Shown here: one piece after another, positions 8,346 through 17,096 of the stretch
Layout: every line of letters starts with the position of its first letter
Numbering within the stretch: position 1 is the first letter of the stretch
Position numbers and translations under genes: made by a program
Notes under the pieces: model-generated
Database searches by the model: none
What the model was told of the DNA's origin: nothing
What the model saw: only the letters and a program-made list of their open reading frames with translations
From: Streptomyces sp. SAI-135
GTDB taxonomy: Bacteria > Actinomycetota > Actinomycetes > Streptomycetales > Streptomycetaceae
Direction of reading: 5' to 3'
Assembly: GCF_029893805.1 (NCBI RefSeq)
Contig: NZ_JARXYP010000001.1
Span: forward strand, 868,001 to 932,000
Length of the DNA stretch: 64,000 nt

Positions 8346-9080
8346 ATGAACGTTCTGAAGGACAAGGTCGCGGTCGTGACCGGCGGAAATGCGGGCATCG
8401 GCCGGGCGATCGCACGGGCGTACCGAGCCGAGGGCGCGCGGGTGTTCGTCACCGGTCGCCGCCAGGCACAGCTCGACGAGGTCGAGGCCGAACTCGGTCC
8501 CCAGGTGACTGGGATCCACTGCGACGTGGACCAGCTCGAGGATCTCGACCGCCTCTACACGACGGTCGCCGACCAGGCCGGCCACATCGATGTCCTGGTC
8601 GCCAACGCCGGGATCGGGATCGTCGCCCCGCTCGGGGAGATCACCGAGGAACAGGTCGACGCCATGCTCACCACCAACGTCAAGGGCCCACTGTTCACCT
8701 TGCAGAAGGCGCTGCCGCTGCTGTCTTCGGGAGCGTCGATCATCTTCACCGGATCCTCGGCCGCCACCCGACCGCAGCCCACCCTGCCCGTCTACGGGGC
8801 GACCAAGGCCGCGCTCCGCAACCTGGTGCGCGGATTCGCCCACGGCGCCGGGGCAGGCGGATACCGCATCAACATGCTCTCGCCCGGCGGCACCCGCACT
8901 CAGGGCCTGGCCGACCTGATCGCGGCCGACGAACGCGTCGCCACCGGTGCTGTGATCCCCCTCGGCCGCCTGGCCGAGCCCGAGGAGATCGCCGCAGCAG
9001 CCGTCTTCCTCGCCTCTGACGCCTCCAGCTACCTCAACGGCTCCGAACTCGCCGTCGACGGCGGCAGCGCACAGATCTAG
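8346..9080 (+). CDS. Short-chain dehydrogenase/reductase (SDR)
   Basis: A 244-residue classical SDR. The cofactor loop is TGGNAGIG, the NAG motif is VANAGIG, the catalytic serine is in FTGSSAA, and YGATK gives the catalytic tyrosine and lysine. The C-terminal GSELAVDGG is standard. A GGAAGAG ribosome binding site precedes the ATG. It should oxidise or reduce a small alcohol or ketone with NAD(P); the substrate is unknown. It pairs with the TetR gene at 7614. Confidence 0.92.
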   Translation: MNVLKDKVAVVTGGNAGIGRAIARAYRAEGARVFVTGRRQAQLDEVEAELGPQVTGIHCDVDQLEDLDRLYTTVADQAGHIDVLVANAGIGIVAPLGEITEEQVDAMLTTNVKGPLFTLQKALPLLSSGASIIFTGSSAATRPQPTLPVYGATKAALRNLVRGFAHGAGAGGYRINMLSPGGTRTQGLADLIAADERVATGAVIPLGRLAEPEEIAAAAVFLASDASSYLNGSELAVDGGSAQI

Positions 9081-9084
9081 GGCT

Positions 9085-9660
9085 GGTGTGAAAGTGCTGG
9101 CCATAGCCACTCGTTGATGGCTGCAACCAGCATCCTCGCTTCGAAACGGACGGCGAGTTCGTCATGACGAGTAGCGACGGCGGTACCGGGACGGTGGCCC
9201 TGATCCCGCGCCTGCGCAGGTAGGAGCGATTGCTGCGGGAGTCATACGCCTTTTCGGGCCCGGACCCGGTCCGGGCGCTTGCGCGGCCTGCCGAGCCCCA
9301 GCCTCGGGACCCGGATCGTTTCCAAGACCGGTTCGAACTGTGGCGGGTCGCCCCGCTGGCTGTGATCACGACGGACAAGGGCTACTGCCCCTGCTCGACC
9401 GCCAGCTGGATCTTGGTGGTCAGCGCACCCCGCGAGCATCCGAGACCGTGACAGGCCGGCTCGACGGCGATGCCACCGGGCGGCTCCGCTGCAGATCCCC
9501 TTCTTCGACGCTCCGGCGGCGTACCGGTGAGCCCGGCAGACCGTGGACTCAACGTTCACACCCAGGTGATCAGGCCCTTTGCGTCGGCCTCAGCCTGAAG
9601 CCGGATGACGATCCTGGCCCAGGTGCCCTCGCACTGCCAGCGCAGGACGAGGTCATGGCT
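9085..9660 (-). mobile_element. IS5-family transposase remnant
   Basis: Minus-strand frames contain pieces of a DDE transposase in the right order but different frames: VDSTVCRAH-like residues near 9550, PQFEPVLETIRVPRLG near 9320, EKAYDSRSNRSYLRRRGI near 9220, and a C-terminal RYDELAVRFEARMLVAAINEW at the left end. An internal segment before the C-terminus is deleted. No inverted repeats remain visible. Confidence 0.75.
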
Positions 9661-9701
9661 AGGCGCAGGAGGAACTCGCTCGCAGCACGTGGGGAAGATC
9701 G

Positions 9702-10643
9702 TCATGTGCCCCCCAGGGTGAGGCCGTCGAGGCCGGCAGCCGGCAGGCGCCCCTCTTGCCACGTCCGAAGCTGCAGACGGGTGCGCACAGCGTCAGCGGC
9801 AGGCGTCTCACCGTAAAGGTGGCGGTAGTCGCGGGAGAAATGAGAGGCGCTCCGGTACCCGACGGCCGATGCGGCCTGCGCCGCGGAATCCCCGAAGACG
9901 ACCATCCGGTGGCGGGCTTCTCCGAGACGCAGCCGCTTCAGGTACTGCATGGGCGTCATGGACGTCGCATCCTTGAACCGCCTGAAGAGCGTCGGCTGAC
10001 TGGTGCGCACCTCGGCGGCGAGCGCGTCGACCGTCCACGGCTCATCCAGTCGATCGGTGAGCAGGGCCACGGCCCGGGGCACCACGGCATCGCTGTCGGC
10101 CACCGCCGCCAGGACTCTGGGCGCCTGGTCCGTCTGCAGCAGGCGCACAATGACCTCGCGCGCCACCAACGGCCCCAGGAAAGCCATGTGTTCGGGTTCG
10201 TCGAGGAGTGAGATGAGCCGGGCAAACGCGTCAGCGAGCGGCTGTGTCCATGTGCCGAGCCGATCCATGCCAGCGGGCGGCTGGCCGTTGCCGGGCATCG
10301 CCGCTGCGACTTCCGCGACCAGGATCGGGGAGAGTTGCCACCTCGCGGCCAGAAAACCGCGTTCCTCTTCGGCCTCGACCACGGCTGCCACCACGGGAAG
10401 ATCGACAGGGGTGATGATGAACCGCTCACGCCCCCAGGCGCGATCGTCGTCGCCGATGATGGTGCGCTTGCGTCCGGCGGCTACGACGGACAGAGAGGGG
10501 CTGTAACGCTGATAGCCGAGCCCAGTGGCAGCGGTGACGCGACTGAGCCGGAACCCCAGCCTGCCGGCGAGCGCATGGTTGTCGGCTCTGCGGAGGATGA
10601 CGTCGGCTACCTGGTCGAGCCGCCCACTCGTCGATTCGTCCAT
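9702..10643 (-). CDS. AraC family transcriptional regulator
   Basis: A 313-residue regulator with an N-terminal AraC_N-type ligand domain (about residues 20-170, with YQRYSPSLSVVAAGRKRTI) and a C-terminal AraC DNA-binding domain (about 190-290, with two helix-turn-helices around TSQPTLFRRFKDATSM and SAAQAASAVGYRSASHFSRDY). It is divergent from the SDR at 10753, with 109 bp between starts, and is the likely activator of that gene. Confidence 0.9.
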   Translation of the reverse strand: MDESTSGRLDQVADVILRRADNHALAGRLGFRLSRVTAATGLGYQRYSPSLSVVAAGRKRTIIGDDDRAWGRERFIITPVDLPVVAAVVEAEEERGFLAARWQLSPILVAEVAAAMPGNGQPPAGMDRLGTWTQPLADAFARLISLLDEPEHMAFLGPLVAREVIVRLLQTDQAPRVLAAVADSDAVVPRAVALLTDRLDEPWTVDALAAEVRTSQPTLFRRFKDATSMTPMQYLKRLRLGEARHRMVVFGDSAAQAASAVGYRSASHFSRDYRHLYGETPAADAVRTRLQLRTWQEGRLPAAGLDGLTLGGT

Positions 10644-10752
10644 ACGCCATAGTCAACCGCATACGTCCAGGCCCCGACGTGCGGCGGGATCGAGCAAGGC
10701 GATGAGAGTCTCAGGCAAGATCCGGCACGGTCCGCGGTCCGAAGATCAAGGT

Positions 10753-11550
10753 ATGCCAACCAACGAAGAGCTCCTCGCCTCCCTCCCGGCCGACACCACG
10801 CTTGCTGGTCGCACTGCGTTGGTGACTGGCTCGTCAGGAGGGATCGGCGAGGCCATTGCCCGGGTCCTCGCCTCCTCCGGCGTTGACACCGTCATCAGTG
10901 GGCGCAACGCAGACCGGGCGCAGGCTGTCGCGGACGCGATCCTCCAGGCCGGCGGCCGGGCTCACGCACTGACCGCCGATCTGGAGGCCGACCCCACCAC
11001 CATCCGCGCCTTCGCGGAGCAGGCTCAGGACGTACTCGGGGGCCGAATCGACATCCTCGTCAACAACGCAGGCGTATACCCAGGTTTCCTCACCGCCGAC
11101 GTCACCGATGACGAGATGCACGCCTTGTGGGCCACCAACATCCGTGCCCCGCACGTTCTCGTCGCAAGCCTGGCACCTCGTATGGCCGAACGAGGATCGG
11201 GAGTGATCGTGAACATCGGCTCCTGGATGGCACGCGTAGGTGTCCCGTTCAAGGCGCTATATCCGGCGACGAAGGCTGCCGTGGAGCAGCTGACGCGGGC
11301 ATGGGCGGCGGAGTACGGGCCGCGCGGCGTCCGGGTGAACACGGTGGCGCCGGGGGCGACGGCGACGACGGGTACGGCGGCGAGCGCGGCCGTGCTCACG
11401 GAGATGGCGAAGGCGACTCCCGCCGGAGTCCCCGTGCGCCCCATCGACATCGCTTACGCCGTGCGTTACCTCGCCTCCGACGAGGCGGCGTTCGTCCACG
11501 GGGCGACGCTCGACGTGGACGGCGGACTCACGGCGACCCGCCTGCGTTGA
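10753..11550 (+). CDS. Short-chain dehydrogenase/reductase (SDR)
   Basis: A 265-residue classical SDR with cofactor loop TGSSGGIGEAIA, NNAGVYPG, catalytic serine in NIGSWMA and YPATK giving Tyr and Lys. The ATG at 10753 fits the family N-terminus; the frame is open further upstream into the intergenic region but without support. It is divergent from the AraC gene. Substrate unknown. Confidence 0.92.
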   Translation: MPTNEELLASLPADTTLAGRTALVTGSSGGIGEAIARVLASSGVDTVISGRNADRAQAVADAILQAGGRAHALTADLEADPTTIRAFAEQAQDVLGGRIDILVNNAGVYPGFLTADVTDDEMHALWATNIRAPHVLVASLAPRMAERGSGVIVNIGSWMARVGVPFKALYPATKAAVEQLTRAWAAEYGPRGVRVNTVAPGATATTGTAASAAVLTEMAKATPAGVPVRPIDIAYAVRYLASDEAAFVHGATLDVDGGLTATRLR

Positions 11551-11621
11551 CAGCACGTGCTCAATGATGCCCACGGTTTCACCGTCGGTCGTCCGACTGA
11601 TTACGTTGGGAGTGAAGAGGA

Positions 11622-12902
11622 ATGGTGGCACGTTTACGACGACGTTGGCGCTATGCGGTCGTAGCGGTGGCGGGGGCGGTGCTCACCGCGGTACCGATCG
11701 GGCCCACCGCCTTGGCGAGCGCTCACACGTCATCGTCGTCTCCCCCGGTGGGCGTGTCTCGTCCGGATAGTGATCCGTTCTACGCCGTACCAGCGCATTT
11801 GCAGGAAAAGCCGGACGGCACTGTGCTGCGGTCGCGCCACCTGCCCGCCGACGCGCTGGCGGAACCGGCACCGGCCCAGGTGTGGCAACTGCTGTACAAG
11901 ACCCGTGACAACGCCGGACGGGCGACCGCCACGGCCGGCACGCTGCTGATTCCGATGGCTCCCTGGGCGGGGGCCGGACCGAGGCCGTTGGTTTCCTACC
12001 AGCCGCCCGCGGACGGACTGGCCACATTCTGCGCCCCGTCGTACACGCTGCGGGCGGGCTCACTGATTTCCGACACCACCATCGGGCAGGCCGCTTTTGA
12101 CCGTGGACAGGTCGCGGACGCCGTACGACGCGGCTGGTCGGTCATGGTTCCTGACTATGAGGGCCCCAGGTCGGAGTTTCTCGGCGCAGCCGCGGCCGCC
12201 CACGGTGTCCTCGACGGCATCCGCGCGGCCCGCGCGTTCCGCCCCGCCTCTGTTGACCGCCGGGCACCGATCGGCTTGTGGGGCTACTCCGGGGGTGGCT
12301 TCGCCACGGCCTCGGCCGCTCAGAAGCAGTCTCGCTACGCCCCTGAACTCAAGATCAGCGGCATCGTCGAGGGTGGCGTTCCCGCCGACCTCAACGCGGC
12401 CTTGAAAGCCACAAGCGGTCAGGTCTTCTCCAGCTGGATGCCGTTCGGGCTCGCCGCGTTGAGGAACGCATACCCGCAGGCTCACGTCGACCGGTACCTG
12501 AACGCGTCGGCGCGGGGATACATGGATGCGGTCGCTCACGGATGCGCCGGCGACGCCGTCGCATCCGGGCCGCACGGCGTGAGGTTGGAACAGTTCGAAG
12601 CCTGGCCGGGATCTGTCACGGAGGGTTCGTTCCATCGCTTCGCTCGCGGCTCCAGTCCGGTCGGCTTCGGAGGCACGCCGACAGCGCCTGTGTACATGTA
12701 CCACGGCACGGCCGACGAACTCCTCCCGGTCGGAGCGGCACGAGAACTGGCGTCGCACTATCGCGCGGGGGGCGCCCATGTCGTACTCGTCGAACACGAG
12801 GGACAGACGCATGGGAGTGAGCAGACGTACGGTGTCGCCGGCGCCGTGGCGTTCCTGAACCGACACCTTTCGGAACCGCCACACGGCGACTTGCCGAGAT
12901 GA
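11622..12902 (+). CDS. Secreted lipase/esterase of the secretory lipase (LIP) family
   Basis: A 426-residue exported alpha/beta hydrolase. A Sec signal is visible: RLRRRWR charges, then a hydrophobic run to about residue 34 with a likely cut after ALASA. The nucleophile elbow is GYSGGG, the acid is in HGTADELLP, and the histidine is in GQTHGSEQ. The arrangement matches the secretory lipase family first known from fungi and common in actinomycetes, which hydrolyses short acyl esters. It follows the SDR by 71 bp in the same direction. A 213-bp stretch with no gene separates it from the convergent mannosidase. Confidence 0.85.
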   Translation: MVARLRRRWRYAVVAVAGAVLTAVPIGPTALASAHTSSSSPPVGVSRPDSDPFYAVPAHLQEKPDGTVLRSRHLPADALAEPAPAQVWQLLYKTRDNAGRATATAGTLLIPMAPWAGAGPRPLVSYQPPADGLATFCAPSYTLRAGSLISDTTIGQAAFDRGQVADAVRRGWSVMVPDYEGPRSEFLGAAAAAHGVLDGIRAARAFRPASVDRRAPIGLWGYSGGGFATASAAQKQSRYAPELKISGIVEGGVPADLNAALKATSGQVFSSWMPFGLAALRNAYPQAHVDRYLNASARGYMDAVAHGCAGDAVASGPHGVRLEQFEAWPGSVTEGSFHRFARGSSPVGFGGTPTAPVYMYHGTADELLPVGAARELASHYRAGGAHVVLVEHEGQTHGSEQTYGVAGAVAFLNRHLSEPPHGDLPR

Positions 12903-13115
12903 GCACGCATGCGACGGTGTCAGCGGCACATCGCTCGCGCGGCACCACACGGGTGCCGCCCGCGAATCCATCGGTCCGCATCGACGGCGTTGGAAGGGCA
13001 TTCCCGGCCGAATCGGCCTTCGTCTCCGTCAGGAAGAGCCCGTGACGCCTCGACAACATGGACGTGCCCAGCTGCGGCAAGTCCCCGATCGGAAAGCGGG
13101 CGGCACATCCTGCCT

Positions 13116-16100
13116 CTACCGGGCTCGTCCGATGCGCAGCGTCGCGATCTCAAAGGGCCGCAGATCCAGCTCAATGGTCTCCTGGGACTGCCACGTCTGC
13201 CGGTCCGCGTCGCGTTCGAGCAGGTCGGTCAGCCAAGCCGTCGTGAAGTCGACGTTCGGCTGGATGACCGCCCGGGCGCGTGCTCCGCCCGCTTCATACA
13301 GACGGATGATGAGGTCGCCGGAACGGTCTTCGGCGAGCTTGATCGCTTCCACGAAGACGGAAGCCGCGGTAACGGTCACCACAGGCTCAACACCCTGGCC
13401 GGCCTGGGGCAGGACTCGCGTCGGCAGATTCGTCCGGTACCCGGTGGACGCCGCGTCGATGACGCCCTCAGCGGCTCCGAGGACGGTACGCAGCACATGG
13501 ACGCCTTGATCGGCTTCCGGGTCGGGGTATTTCGGTGCTCGGAGCAGCGACTCGCGCACCAGCGTGGTGGTCCCGCCATCCTCCCGGACCGTGCGGGTGA
13601 TGTCGTGGCCGTAGGTGGAGGTGTTGGCGACCACGGCACCGAAGTCGCCCTCCGCCACATGCACCCACCGGTGTGCGACCGTCTCGAACCGCGCATGGTC
13701 CCAGGAGGTGTTGACGAACGTGGGACGCCGGACGTGGCCGAACTGAATCTCCGAGGCCGCCTCGTCGGCGCGCAGGTCCAGCGGGAAGGCGAGCTTGAGG
13801 AGCTTCTCCTGTTCGTGCCAGTCGACCACTGTCTCGATCTGCAGCTCGCTGTCGTTCTCGGCCAGTCGATACCGCTGGACGATCGACGACTTGCCGTACG
13901 TGTGACTCACTTCGAGAGTGTGTTCGGTGATCTCCACGGAGTCCGGGGTCCGCAGCTCGGTCATCGAACGCTGGTAAGCGCGGTCGATGTCCCATGCCTC
14001 GAACATGTTGGGGATGTCGCGGAAGATCTGCAGGACGGAGGCCGCCTGGTCCGGGGCGATGAGTTCCCGGCCCGTTCTGCGGTCGACGTACGAGATCAAG
14101 AGCCCTTCCGCGGTGAAACGCACAGTGACATGACCGTTCTGCAGCGTGTACCCGGAGTCGGTGCGGACGGGCACGACCGCGGAGTCCTTCGATGACGAGT
14201 CGGCGATCACGGCGCCCAGGGCAGGGCTGCTCCCAGCTGTCACCGGGGCGGCGTTGAAGACGACTCGCTCGGTGCCGTGGCCGGCAAGGGCGCGCTGGGC
14301 TGTTTCGATGAGGACTTCCAGGCGGGCCGCTACCTCCTGGTAAAGCTCCTCAGCCTCGTCGTGCACCCAGGCGATGGCCGATCCGGGGAGGATGTCGTGG
14401 AACTGCTGCAACAGGACCGTCTGCCAGATCGACTCGAGTTCGTCGTACGGATAGTCGATCAGCCCGCGGACCGCTGCGGTCGCGCTCCACAGTTCGGCCT
14501 CGCGCAGAAGATGCTCGCTGCGCCGGTTTCCCTGCTTTGTCTTGGCCTGGCTCGTGTAGGTGCCACGGTGTCCCTCGAGGTACATCTCGCCGTACCACAC
14601 GGCAGGCTCGGCCAGCGTCTCCTTGGCCTCGTCGAAGAAGCGCGTCGGGGAGCCGAGCGTGACGCGAGGGGCGCCTTCGAGGTTGCGGTTGCGGTGGGCG
14701 GCGGCCAGCATCGCCGGCGTGGGGCCGCCGCCGCCGTCGGACCAGCCGAAGAGGGTGAGGGACGTGTTCGAGGCTCCCCGTTCGGCGTACTGCTTCTGTG
14801 CCTTCGCCAGGTCGCCGGCGCCCAGGTCGGAGCCGTAGGTGTCGTTCGGCGGGAAGTGGGTGAAGATGCGGGTGCCGTCGAGTCCCTCCCACAGGAAGGT
14901 GTGGTGCGGCATCCGGTTGGTGTCGTTCCACGAGAGCTTCTGCGTAAGGAAGCTGTCGGTGCCGGCCCCGCGCGCGATCTGCGGCAACGCCGCGGTGAAA
15001 CCGAACGAGTCCGGAAGCCATGCCTCGCGGGACAGCACGCCGAACTCGCGGAGGAAGAAGTTCTGTCCGAGCAGGAACTGCCGTACGAGGGCTTCGCCTC
15101 CCGGCATGTTGGTGTCGCTCTCGACCCACATACCGCCCACGGGGATGAAACGGCCTTCATGGACCCGGGCCCTGATCCGCTCGAACAGTTCCGGGTAGAA
15201 CTGCTTCACCCAGGCGAACTGCTGGGCGCTGGTGGCGGCGAAGACGAAGTCGGGGTCGGCGTCCATCAGGGTCAGCACGTTGGAGAACGTGCGTGCCGCC
15301 TTGCGGACCGTCTCCCGGGTCGGCCAGAGCCAGGCCGAGTCCAGATGCGCGTGCCCCACGGCCACGATCGAGTGCGCACTTGAGTGGGCGGGTGAGGACA
15401 GAACCTCGCTCAGTTCGGCCGCTGCCGCTGCGGTCGTGTTGACCACGTCATCGGGGTCGAGGACGTCACACATCCGCTCGAGGGCGTGGCGGATCGCCGC
15501 GCGGCGCGGGGAGGCAGGGTCGAGCTGGCCCATGAGCCCCATGAGTACGGAGACGTCGTGGAGCAACGAGTCCACGGCGAAATCGCGTTCGACCAGGGCC
15601 AGATTGCGCAGCGTGTAGATCGGGTCAGTGCCCGCTGTGGCTTTGTCGCCCAGGTGAACCGTGTGGGACCTGGTGGGCGCTGCGAAACCCGAGGGCAGCG
15701 GTGCTCCCCCGGCCGCCGAGGCCAGGGTCGTCACGAAGAAGTGCTCGAGAAGGTTGGGATTGGATGCGGCCTCGACATAGAAGTCGATCTCCGTGGTCTG
15801 GCCCGGGTCGACGTCGATCGCGTGGTTGAAGGGCTCGATGCCCTTCACGATGGTGCCGTCGGGGCGGTACACCGTGCCTTCGGCCTGGAATGCCGGAAGC
15901 AGACCGCTGAATCCCAGATCCACCAGCATCTGCACGGTCGTGCCGTCGCGTCCCCACCCCTCGGGCACCTCCCCCGTGACGTGGAACCACGTCGTACCCC
16001 AGGGTTTGCTCCACCGTTGCCCGACCGAGAACGGCTCGAAGGATTGGGTGACGGCTTCCGAGAAGGGAACGGGCTCGTCGGGGACCTCCCACGCCGTCAC

Positions 16101-16196
16101 CGTCAGCGGCGTGGTCCGTCGGAAAAGGTGCGGGGCTATCCGGGAGCTGACCACATTGCCGATGCGGAGCTGCGCCTGGGAGTCGTCGTCAAACAT
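13116..16196 (-). CDS. Alpha-mannosidase, glycoside hydrolase family 38
   Basis: A 1026-residue GH38 enzyme. The zinc-site motif GHAHLDSAWLWP is near residue 285 and the catalytic-nucleophile segment WLPDSFGFTAALPQ near residue 390. The central and C-terminal beta domains of the family follow. It is cytoplasmic, with no signal peptide, and should release mannose from imported alpha-mannosides. It is divergent from a TetR gene and shares an operator-like dyad with the MFS transporter downstream of that gene, forming a mannoside uptake and cleavage unit. Long open frames on the other strand are shadows of its high GC. Confidence 0.95.
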   Translation of the reverse strand: MFDDDSQAQLRIGNVVSSRIAPHLFRRTTPLTVTAWEVPDEPVPFSEAVTQSFEPFSVGQRWSKPWGTTWFHVTGEVPEGWGRDGTTVQMLVDLGFSGLLPAFQAEGTVYRPDGTIVKGIEPFNHAIDVDPGQTTEIDFYVEAASNPNLLEHFFVTTLASAAGGAPLPSGFAAPTRSHTVHLGDKATAGTDPIYTLRNLALVERDFAVDSLLHDVSVLMGLMGQLDPASPRRAAIRHALERMCDVLDPDDVVNTTAAAAAELSEVLSSPAHSSAHSIVAVGHAHLDSAWLWPTRETVRKAARTFSNVLTLMDADPDFVFAATSAQQFAWVKQFYPELFERIRARVHEGRFIPVGGMWVESDTNMPGGEALVRQFLLGQNFFLREFGVLSREAWLPDSFGFTAALPQIARGAGTDSFLTQKLSWNDTNRMPHHTFLWEGLDGTRIFTHFPPNDTYGSDLGAGDLAKAQKQYAERGASNTSLTLFGWSDGGGGPTPAMLAAAHRNRNLEGAPRVTLGSPTRFFDEAKETLAEPAVWYGEMYLEGHRGTYTSQAKTKQGNRRSEHLLREAELWSATAAVRGLIDYPYDELESIWQTVLLQQFHDILPGSAIAWVHDEAEELYQEVAARLEVLIETAQRALAGHGTERVVFNAAPVTAGSSPALGAVIADSSSKDSAVVPVRTDSGYTLQNGHVTVRFTAEGLLISYVDRRTGRELIAPDQAASVLQIFRDIPNMFEAWDIDRAYQRSMTELRTPDSVEITEHTLEVSHTYGKSSIVQRYRLAENDSELQIETVVDWHEQEKLLKLAFPLDLRADEAASEIQFGHVRRPTFVNTSWDHARFETVAHRWVHVAEGDFGAVVANTSTYGHDITRTVREDGGTTTLVRESLLRAPKYPDPEADQGVHVLRTVLGAAEGVIDAASTGYRTNLPTRVLPQAGQGVEPVVTVTAASVFVEAIKLAEDRSGDLIIRLYEAGGARARAVIQPNVDFTTAWLTDLLERDADRQTWQSQETIELDLRPFEIATLRIGRAR

Positions 16197-16214
16197 GTCC
16201 GCACGCTAACACCA

Positions 16215-16236
16215 AAAAGCTCCACCTGGAACTTTT
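16215..16236. promoter_or_regulatory. Operator-like dyad between mannosidase and tetR
   Basis: AAAAGCTCCA, CC, TGGAACTTTT forms a 22-bp near-perfect inverted repeat 19 bp before the mannosidase start and 37 bp before the tetR start. A related dyad precedes the MFS gene at 17097. It is the probable binding site of the TetR at 16273. Confidence 0.65.
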
Positions 16237-16272
16237 AGTTTCGCTAGGGTTGGGACCGCTGCACACCAAGCG

Positions 16273-16932
16273 ATGGAAGGGCCGCCCAAAATGACCACCG
16301 AAGACGGGATAAAGGCATCTCCGCTGTCAGGTACCGGGTCGAGGGGGCGCTACCCGAAGGGGGTTCTCCGCCGCCAGCAGATCCTCGACCGCACCGTCGA
16401 CGTCTTCGCCGACCTCGGGTTCGAGGGCACGTCATTGCGCGCGATCGGTGAAGCCATCGGTGTGAGCCATGCCGCACTGCGGCGCTATTTCGAGACCCGC
16501 GAGGATCTCTTTCTCGAGGTTCTGCGAGAGAAGGACCGGCAGGCACTGGCCGCGGCTCACGACAGCGGTTTAGAACCCGGGTTTGCCGCGCTCGCCGCCA
16601 ACTACGTGCTCAAGACCCCCGGCCTCATGGCTCTGCGGCACAGCATGGTGGCACGCGCGCTCGAACCGGGTTACGGCCGCTCGCGCGAGTTCTTCCGCGA
16701 CCGCTACCGGTCCATCCGCGCGGAGGCTCGGCTCATCCTCCAGTTCCACCGAGACCGCGGGACCCTGCGCAGCGACATCCCCCTCGACACCGCGGCATCG
16801 CTGCTGGTGGCGGCGATGGACGGCCTGTCCACACAGGCACTGCTCGACGCCGAAGCGGACATGTCCGCCGGTATGGCCCTGCTGGAACACCTGCTGGAGC
16901 CGGACACCACTGCGGTTCCCGGTCACGTCTGA
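16273..16932 (+). CDS. TetR family regulator of the mannoside unit
   Basis: A 219-residue TetR protein with helix-turn-helix LRAIGEAIGVSHAALRRYFE near residues 55-75. ATG codons at 16273 and 16291 are both possible starts. It lies between the divergent GH38 gene and the MFS transporter, and matching dyads precede both neighbours. It is therefore inferred to repress mannosidase, itself and the transporter until a sugar ligand appears. Confidence 0.88.
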   Translation: MEGPPKMTTEDGIKASPLSGTGSRGRYPKGVLRRQQILDRTVDVFADLGFEGTSLRAIGEAIGVSHAALRRYFETREDLFLEVLREKDRQALAAAHDSGLEPGFAALAANYVLKTPGLMALRHSMVARALEPGYGRSREFFRDRYRSIRAEARLILQFHRDRGTLRSDIPLDTAASLLVAAMDGLSTQALLDAEADMSAGMALLEHLLEPDTTAVPGHV

Positions 16933-17010
16933 CCGCCGCCGACTGCCGCCGAACGAGACCGGGCAGCACTTCAGGCAGGCCAGGAAGAGGCTTCGAACAC
17001 CCCATGACGA

Positions 17011-17032
17011 AAAAGTTCCACTCGGAACAATT
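17011..17032. promoter_or_regulatory. Operator-like dyad upstream of the MFS gene
   Basis: AAAAGTTCCA, CT, CGGAACAATT resembles the dyad at 16215-16236 (AAAAG, TTCCA/TCCA, GGAAC). It is 65 bp before the MFS start. This second site links the transporter to the same regulator as the mannosidase. Confidence 0.6.
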
Positions 17033-17096
17033 CGATGTTACGGTTCGCCCAAGTTGACGCACCCGCCGCGTCTACCTCAGTTCAGAGGACCTTGAT

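Noticed and set aside
8347..8356. TGAACGTTCT at the start of the SDR gene, matching the regulon operator
   Set aside because: It lies in the codons for Met-Asn-Val-Leu, has no partner site or adjoining TTGACA, and the gene has its own TTGACCA boxes. Likely chance.
12909..15383. Long plus-strand open frames opposite the GH38 gene
   Set aside because: They are shadows produced by high GC at codon third positions; the minus strand carries clear GH38 motifs throughout.
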